A stretch of 64,000 nt of DNA from NCBI GenBank assembly GCA_029204045.2, contig CM055063.1:40395562-40459561 (forward strand). The letters are read 5' to 3'. The DNA is from Tillandsia leiboldiana (Eukaryota; Streptophyta; Magnoliopsida; Poales; Bromeliaceae). Shown piece by piece: positions 58,888 to 64,000 of the stretch. Below the pieces are notes generated by a model. That model was given only the letters and a program-made list of their open reading frames with translations, was not told the DNA's origin and did no database searches. The number at the start of each line of letters is the position of its first letter. The first letter of the stretch is position 1. A program made the translations under genes and the position numbers.

Positions 58888-59465
58888 GATTAGTTGGTAT
58901 CAGAGCTTAGGGATAGGTCAGTTGGGACTTAGGAAACCCTAGGCTTTTGGCGGACCCTAGGATGTTAGTGCGTGAGAGACGCGACATTTTGCGAAAGTCG
59001 GTGATTGATTTGTTTGACTCTTCCTGTGAGTGAAGAGGGATCGACATATTCTATTTCTGTGGGACAGTTATGTTGGCTGCAGACAACATAAGGTTACAGA
59101 AATAGAGGGATGTGTTTGACTTTCGCCAGATTGGGTCGAGTGTTTGGGGTGTGTTGATTTGTGGTTTGTCGTGGCGAGCGGTGTCTCCCCGACTTTGGGC
59201 CCTGACCCGGGTGCACTTTAGTGCACCGGTTGGGTCTGAGCTAGTTGTTTCGGGCCGGATACCAGATTGGAGTCAGAGAGCTCCGGACCCAGATGATAGG
59301 ATTGTCAGAGGCTTATCAGCGGCAGAGTGAGCGAGCATCTGGTTTTGTGACACCGTTGTCGGAGCAGCGGGCAGCTCGACAGTGCTTCCTTCTGAGACCA
59401 CCTGGTTGCAGTATCCTTAGGGGCGGGGATTTCTGTGGTACTGATGGAGTGAGTAGCCCCCTCTG
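58888..59465 (+). other. Gypsy-A primer-binding site, leader and degenerate gag start
   Basis: TTGGTATCAGAGC (58894-58906) is a Met tRNA primer site six bases after the LTR. The leader to about 59135 is close to that of Gypsy-G, including the CTATTTCTGTGGGACAG...ACAGAAATAG arms (59051-59105). From 59160 on, where G has its gag start, no gag frame can be recognised. B is inserted after CTCTG. Confidence 0.8.
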
Positions 59466-59794
59466 TGTTACGACATTTTGGTGTTGGCATATTTCGTGAG
59501 TCAAGTCAGTGAGTTGAGTCGGAGTCTTAAAGGGATCAAATTGTCAATCAGCATTCAAAGACTTAGAGAAGATTCAACAAGAGCTCAAGTTGACACTCAG
59601 TGTCTTGAGTCTTGAAGATTGAAGTTGAAGAATTGTGCATCAGTTACATCAATCTCAAGAAGAAAGTATTAAAGAGGATCAGGTATGTTTAACTAAATAA
59701 TTGTGGTGATCCGAATACTTTCTTATAGTGTAGAAACACTTGGATGAATTTTTAATTGCATAAAAATCAAGAACTGGACATGGGTCATGTTCAG

Positions 59795-60015
59795 GATCCG
59801 GATCAGACAGTCCAATCCGGATCCCGAAGGGTGATTGTTCATTGGCAAATCCGATCCGGATCATGGCCATTTCGATCCGGATCCTGAACATGGGTATTTG
59901 CTGGAATACATGAACGATCCGGATCGGGCTTTTCAATCCGGATCCCGAACCCATGTTTTTCTGGAATTGTCTGACTCGCTAGACGATCCGGATCGCAGTA
60001 AATCCGATCCGGATC
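59795..60015 (+). promoter_or_regulatory. Paired palindromes in U3, Copia-B 5' LTR
   Basis: Four pairs of ATCCGGAT sites with centres at 59799/59818, 59857/59878, 59920/59939 and 59989/60010. Spacing within pairs is 19-21 bp; the second site in the first three is followed by CCCGAA or CTGAAC. The array ends 65 bp before the TATA box. Confidence 0.7.
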
Positions 60016-60338
60016 GCCGTCCTGAAAATTTCCAGATAAGAAAGTTTTTTATTCTTATCTCTTTCCAAAGGTTTCTAAACTATAAATAGACACTTAGGGT
60101 TTCTCAAGAACGTGGGTTCTCTACCGATTAATTTATAAAACACTTGAGAGCAACCCTAGAGGCTAGGTTTTTATCGTTCTTCTTTTTAGCCTCTTTTAGG
60201 TAAATTCGACGGTTCTTTCAAGAACATATCTTTTGTCGAATTGATCTAATCTTTGCTTAGAGATTTCTTCTACGGTTCCTCAATGAGAATCTAAGCAAAG
60301 GATCACCATCGAAGTCAATATTCTTATCGACTGAGTTT

Positions 60339-60443
60339 GCGTCGTGGATTCGACGTGGCATCGTGGATTCAGTGTGCTAAAGGCGTTTCGTGGATTCGAA
60401 ACGTGTGCTCGTGGATTCGAGTGGCGTTCGTGGATTCGAACGT
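60339..60443 (+). other. Hairpin array with constant loop, Copia-B 5' LTR
   Basis: Five hairpins, each with loop TGGATT: CGTCG/CGACG (60340-60355), CATCG/CAGTG with one mismatch (60359-60374), CGTTTCG/CGAAACG (60384-60403), CTCG/CGAG plus a G-U pair (60407-60422), CGTTCG/CGAACG (60425-60442). They lie about 260 bp downstream of the TATA box, in the transcribed leader. Confidence 0.72.
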
Positions 60444-60470
60444 GTGCAGTGGACGTGCAATCGGTGGAGC

Positions 60471-60672
60471 GCGAGGTCCGAAGAAATTGAAGGAGGGGTT
60501 AAATCCGTGGAGACGGTAATCACCTTGTTATTCTTCTTTTCTTAGTGGATTGTTATTGCGTGGACATCCAACCGGTCAGCGCAAGGTCCGAAGAAGCTGA
60601 AGGAGGGGTTGAGTCCGTGGAGTCGGTAATCACCTTGTTATTCTTCTATTCTTAGTGGATTGTTATTGCGTG
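60471..60672 (+). repeat. Duplicated unit, 110-bp period, in Copia-B LTR
   Basis: Two copies of about 92 bp (GGTCCGAAGAA...TTGTTATTGCGTG) offset by 110 bp; the other B LTR has the same duplication (about 16995-17190). Copia-D has one diverged copy only, so the duplication arose in the B lineage. Confidence 0.85.
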
Positions 60673-60858
60673 TTGGTCCCGTGGTTTTTCTCCTGGATTG
60701 GAGTTTCCACATATATCTCGGTGTGCTGTTTTTATTTTCCGCATTGGTTTTTATTTTGCACTGAGATTTTGTTTTATAAGTATTACACCTATTCACCCCC
60801 CCTCTAGTTGTTTGATAGTACCTATTTAGATCCTTGTGGATCCTATAAAAACCTACAA

Positions 60859-60871
60859 TTGGTATCAGAGC
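60859..60871 (+). other. Primer-binding site of Copia-B (initiator Met tRNA)
   Basis: TTGGTATCAGAGC, one base after the LTR end, complementary to the 3' end of plant initiator Met tRNA. It lies 21 bp before the gag ATG. Confidence 0.9.
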
Positions 60872-60891
60872 GGGTTTTAGGTTTATCTATC

Positions 60892-62671
60892 ATGTCGGGT
60901 GAAAGTGGTAATATTTATAGACCTCCTCTTTTTGATGGGACTAATTATGCTTATTGGAAAGTGCGGATGAGAGCTTTTCTCATCGCAATTGATGAGCGGG
61001 TATGGCAATCTGTGGAATACGGTTGGGTGCATCCTGTTGAGGAAGTAGGAAATTCTACTACCCCAAAACCTCACTCTAGATGGTCCAAAGAGGAATTTGA
61101 AAGATCTTCTTACAATGGGAAAGGTATGAACGCTCTATTTAACTCTCTTTCCTCGACTGAGTTCACTAGAATTTCCGCGTGTGAAACCGCGAAGGAAATT
61201 TGGGATATTCTCAAAATTACACATGAGGGTACTAATCTTGTAAAAATTCAAAAGCTCCAGATGCTTACAAGTCAATTTGACTCTATTCATATGGAAGAGC
61301 ATGAATTGTTTACAGATTATTACACTAGACTTCAAGATGTGATCAATACTTGTGCTAATTTAGGAGAAAAGATCCCGGAGTCGAAAATTGTAAGAAAGAT
61401 ATTTCGGACTCTTTCGGAACGGTTTAGGGCAAAGGTTACCGCCATTGAAACCGTTAGTCATCCGGATGAGATGAGCGTAGAGGAATTAGTAGGTGCTTTG
61501 CAAACTTATGAAATGACTTTTCCTACTAATCAAGTTTCTTCCAAGTCTTCTTCTAAGCTTACAGGTATTGCATTCAAATCAATAAAGGAAGAAGATAGCG
61601 AATCAAGTTCCGACGATGAAATCTCTTTTGCCGATTTTGAAGAACAATTGGCGCGGATCGTAAAGAAATTTCGTCGGAAATTTTGGAAGAATCGAACCGA
61701 TGGATCTTCATCCACGAAACCTTCTAAAGGATCATCGGGTTCTAAATCCTCTAACCTCAAAAGCTTTGCAAAACCTTCTAAAGAAAAAGAAAAAGATGAT
61801 TTCGAAGGGGAAATCCAATGCTATAGATGCAAAGGCTACGGCCATTTTTCAACGGAATGTCCTTCTCCGAAATCATATAAAAAGAAGGCTTTGCAAGCGA
61901 AAACTTGGGACGATTCTACTTCTAATGAATCGACCTCAAGTAAAGAGGAAAAAGTCGTTGCCTTACATGCTTCTCAAATTCCCTCTTCTAATGTTTGTTT
62001 ATCATCTTTAATCACTGACTCTATTCCTTTGATTTTGCATGAAACATCGACATCCAACGGAGAGTCATCAAGTGAGGGGGAGTCGGACGAAGAAGAACTC
62101 GTTGAGGCATATCAACAACTTCTTGCGGAATCTAAGAAGATGGCCAAGCATATCAAGAAGTTGAGGAAGCAACGACTTGAGAATCAAGACGAGAATCATG
62201 CTTTAAAGATCAAACTTCATGATCTCGAGGAGGAACGAGAGCTTTTATTGGATAATAATAAAATCCTCCAGGAAAAGATAAATCAATCGGAAATGATCGT
62301 TAATTCCCATATTAACAAGATTGATTTTCTAGAAAAACAGTTTGAGGAGATTCATGTTTCCAACCAAGCTTTGACCAAGCAAGTCCATCAACTTAAATCC
62401 GACATACAAAGGATTTCAACCGGTTCGAAGAAACATGATTGTATGTCCGGATTAGGTCAAACAAGCAAGGTTGGTTTGGGATTCAAAAAGGACCAAACTG
62501 TGCATGCTTCAAGTTCCACATTCAAATTGAAAGGAAGAACGTGTCACCTTTGTGGACTTGAAGGACATTTGGTGAAGGATTGCCCGAAAAAGAGAAAGAA
62601 GAATTCTTCGGCAACTTCATCTACGGAGCGAACTCAACGGAATCAAAAGACACATCAAGTCAAAGGAGTTC
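60892..62671 (+). CDS. Copia-B gag polyprotein, N-terminal 593 codons
   Basis: ATG 60892 (MSGESG) is chosen because it follows the primer site and starts the conserved YRPPLFDGTNYAYWKVRMRAF segment; upstream frame-open sequence is LTR. Residues 8-230 form the Copia gag region (DUF4219 and UBN2-like: IWDILKITHEG, LQMLTSQFDSI, SERFRAKVTAIE). An acidic Ser-rich stretch follows (about 240-255). The first CCHC knuckle CYRCKGYGHFSTEC is at residues 310-323, a coiled coil at about 400-508, and the second knuckle CHLCGLEGHLVKDC at residues 551-564. The ORF has no stop up to the insertion of Gypsy-C at 62672, after which it would read three bases of LTR and stop. The remaining 60 codons are at 20021-20202. 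Gag would form particles and bind RNA; without pol the element needs enzymes from a relative such as Copia-D. Confidence 0.85.
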
Positions 62672-64000
62672 TGTAGAATACCGGGCTTTCGGATGGCGCG
62701 CCGACCTCGCAAGATGGCGTGGTGCGGAGGAATTGCCTCGGGCATGTTGCTTATGTGTTTACAGATGATGTCGGGTTGATGCGGATGAACGCGGAAGCCC
62801 CAGCTTGATTCGGGATTTTTCCGGGCATGGCGCACTGATTGAGGACCGGAATTGGAAATACCGACTTCACAGTGGAGTGCAGAAAATTGGGGAACACTGG
62901 GAACAGGTGTATTTTCAGATTACAGCGAAGTTCGGGAGGTTCCGGACTGACGCGGAGGACCCGAAGGCGAAAAGTGAGTCGGAACTGGCAATTTTGGAGC
63001 CGGTTTTTGGATTGAGCATCCCGACTCAACGGTTGAGCTTTTTGAGGAGAAAAAGCTGTGGACACGTGTATTTTCAGATTACAGCGGAGTTCGGGAGGTT
63101 CCGGACTGGTGCGGAGGCCCCGAGGACAAAAAGTGAGTTGGCGTGGGCTTTTAATGGATTATTTTATTAATTTAATTAATTAGTTGGCTATGTCTGTGAA
63201 GTATTAGGAAAGCAGAAAGAGAAGAATGGAATTAAGATGTTGATGCATGTTAGTGGATTAGATATTTTGGGTTTTGCTTGAGAGAATTATTTAAACCCTT
63301 CGTACAGCTGCCACCCACTTAATTAGCCCTATGCTAATTATTTCGCCACGTCATCGTCTCCTACAAAAGCTAGAAACAGAGGAAATGCAATGAAACAGAG
63401 CAAGAGAAGAGAGAGAGAAAAGAAGGAAAAGAGAAGAAGGGAAGGAAGGAGAAGAGAGGAATGGGTGAGAGAAGATTGGTGCAGACCTTATGCTTGAGGC
63501 CGTGTGAAGCCGAGCGGAGCGCGCGCGCGTCGAACGCATTCGAGGCATGTGCAGTTTTTTTAGAGAGAGAGTGAGAGCTTGGTTCGTTTTGGGTTTTTTT
63601 TTCTGGTGTTTGGAGTTGTGGTCGAGTGGGGTGGCTTGGACTGTTGTCCATTTGCGTGCGGGGTGGCCGCAGCAGGGAGCCACGCGGGCGCGCAAGGGCG
63701 CCGCGCGCGGCTGGCCTTGGTGCTGCGCGGGCGCCCATGGGCGCCGCGCGCAGCAGGCAGCGGTGCTGCGCGCGCACTGGGGGCGCGCGCAGCAGGTCAG
63801 CGCAGGGAGCGCGCGGGGGCCGCTGCGGGCGCCACGCAGCGCGCATGGGCGCTGCGCGGGTGGGCGCCGCGCAGCGCAGGGCGCGCGCGGGGCGCCGCTG
63901 CGGGCGCTGCGCAGCGCTCATGGGGGCTGCGCGGGCGGGCGCCGTGCGGCAGGCCCAGGTTCCGGGCGGCAGCGGCGGCAGCGCATCGCGCTGCAGCTCT
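62672..64000 (+). repeat. 5' LTR of Gypsy-C, first 1.33 kb (cut by window end)
   Basis: Starts TGTAGAATACCGGG right after AGTTC and is the reverse complement of 23118-24446 with very few differences. The right end of the window stops inside the GC-rich segment. Open frames here (for example 62805-63170) are present unchanged in the other LTR and have no recognisable product. Confidence 0.92.

Larger units (their letters stand above)
54954..59465 (+). mobile_element. Gypsy-A, 5' half (plus strand)
   Basis: 5' LTR, Met primer site and leader, cut at 59465 by Copia-B. Inserted in the Gypsy-I interior. Partner of 10324-16791 on the opposite strand. Confidence 0.87.
59466..60857 (+). repeat. 5' LTR of Copia-B
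   Basis: 1392 bp from TGTTACG to CCTACA, followed by the primer site. TATA box TATAAATAG at 60081-60089. The gag frame is open back to 60808 within the LTR, but the conserved start is downstream. Confidence 0.93.
59466..62671 (+). mobile_element. Copia-B, 5' half (plus strand)
   Basis: 5' LTR, Met primer site and gag, cut at 62671 by Gypsy-C (AGTTC 62667-62671). The rest is at 16792-20207 on the other strand. Taken together B has LTRs of about 1.39 kb and an interior of about 3.8 kb with gag only: a non-autonomous element of SIRE type. Confidence 0.88.

Noticed and set aside
60859..60871. tRNA-like sequence (also 58894-58906 and 36273-36285)
   Set aside because: Only the 13-nt complement of the Met tRNA 3' end is present, directly after LTRs. 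These are primer-binding sites, not tRNA genes.

Overview
The window is plant nuclear DNA, almost certainly from an angiosperm with a large, repeat-rich genome. I see no host gene, tRNA or rRNA gene. I can assign all of the sequence except one 100-N gap to LTR retrotransposons, and they form a single nest. Copia elements are of SIRE/Maximus type: initiator-Met tRNA primer site, gag with zinc knuckles and a coiled coil, and an envelope-like late ORF. Gypsy elements look like Tekay/Del chromoviruses: LTRs of 3-4 kb, Met primer site, and a chromodomain in the one element that keeps its integrase.

Layout (letters are mine). 1-1770 is the end of a Gypsy LTR (E) inserted into Copia-D (1771-10323, + strand), which has a nearly open gag-pol, an intact env-like ORF and a 3' LTR. 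Copia-D sits in the 3' LTR of Gypsy-A (10324-16791, - strand). Next come the 3' half of Copia-B (16792-20207, -) and the 3' part of Gypsy-C (20208-27034, -). After the gap (27035-27134) Copia-F (+) runs in pieces to 46828. It is interrupted by complete Gypsy-G (27734-39721, -) and by solo LTR H (40170-43928). Its env-like ORF is cut by Gypsy-I (46829-54953, -), whose LTR contains solo LTR J (49100-52248). Gypsy-I is cut by the 5' half of Gypsy-A (54954-59465, +), followed by the 5' half of Copia-B (59466-62671, +) and the start of Gypsy-C (62672-64000, +).

The halves of A, B and C on the two sides of the window are therefore inverted relative to each other. Target-site duplications match across about 40 kb: CTCTG for B and AGTTC for C. 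They are two sides of the same insertions. The gap between them suggests that the contig starting at 27135 is placed in the wrong orientation, or that a real inversion occurred. With the contig reversed, the window is one stack five levels deep: F hosts I, I hosts A, A hosts B, B hosts C.

The elements appear to depend on each other. Only D (Copia) and G (Gypsy) keep recognisable enzymes. B and F lack pol and end gag with a clean stop at the gag-protease boundary. A, C and I keep only degenerate pol remnants although the two C LTRs are nearly identical. The most unusual signals are in Copia regulatory DNA. Paired CCGG-centred palindromes about two helical turns apart lie upstream of the TATA box in the LTR and again upstream of the env-like ORF. 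A row of hairpins with a constant TGGATT loop and different but complementary stems lies in the transcribed part of the LTR.
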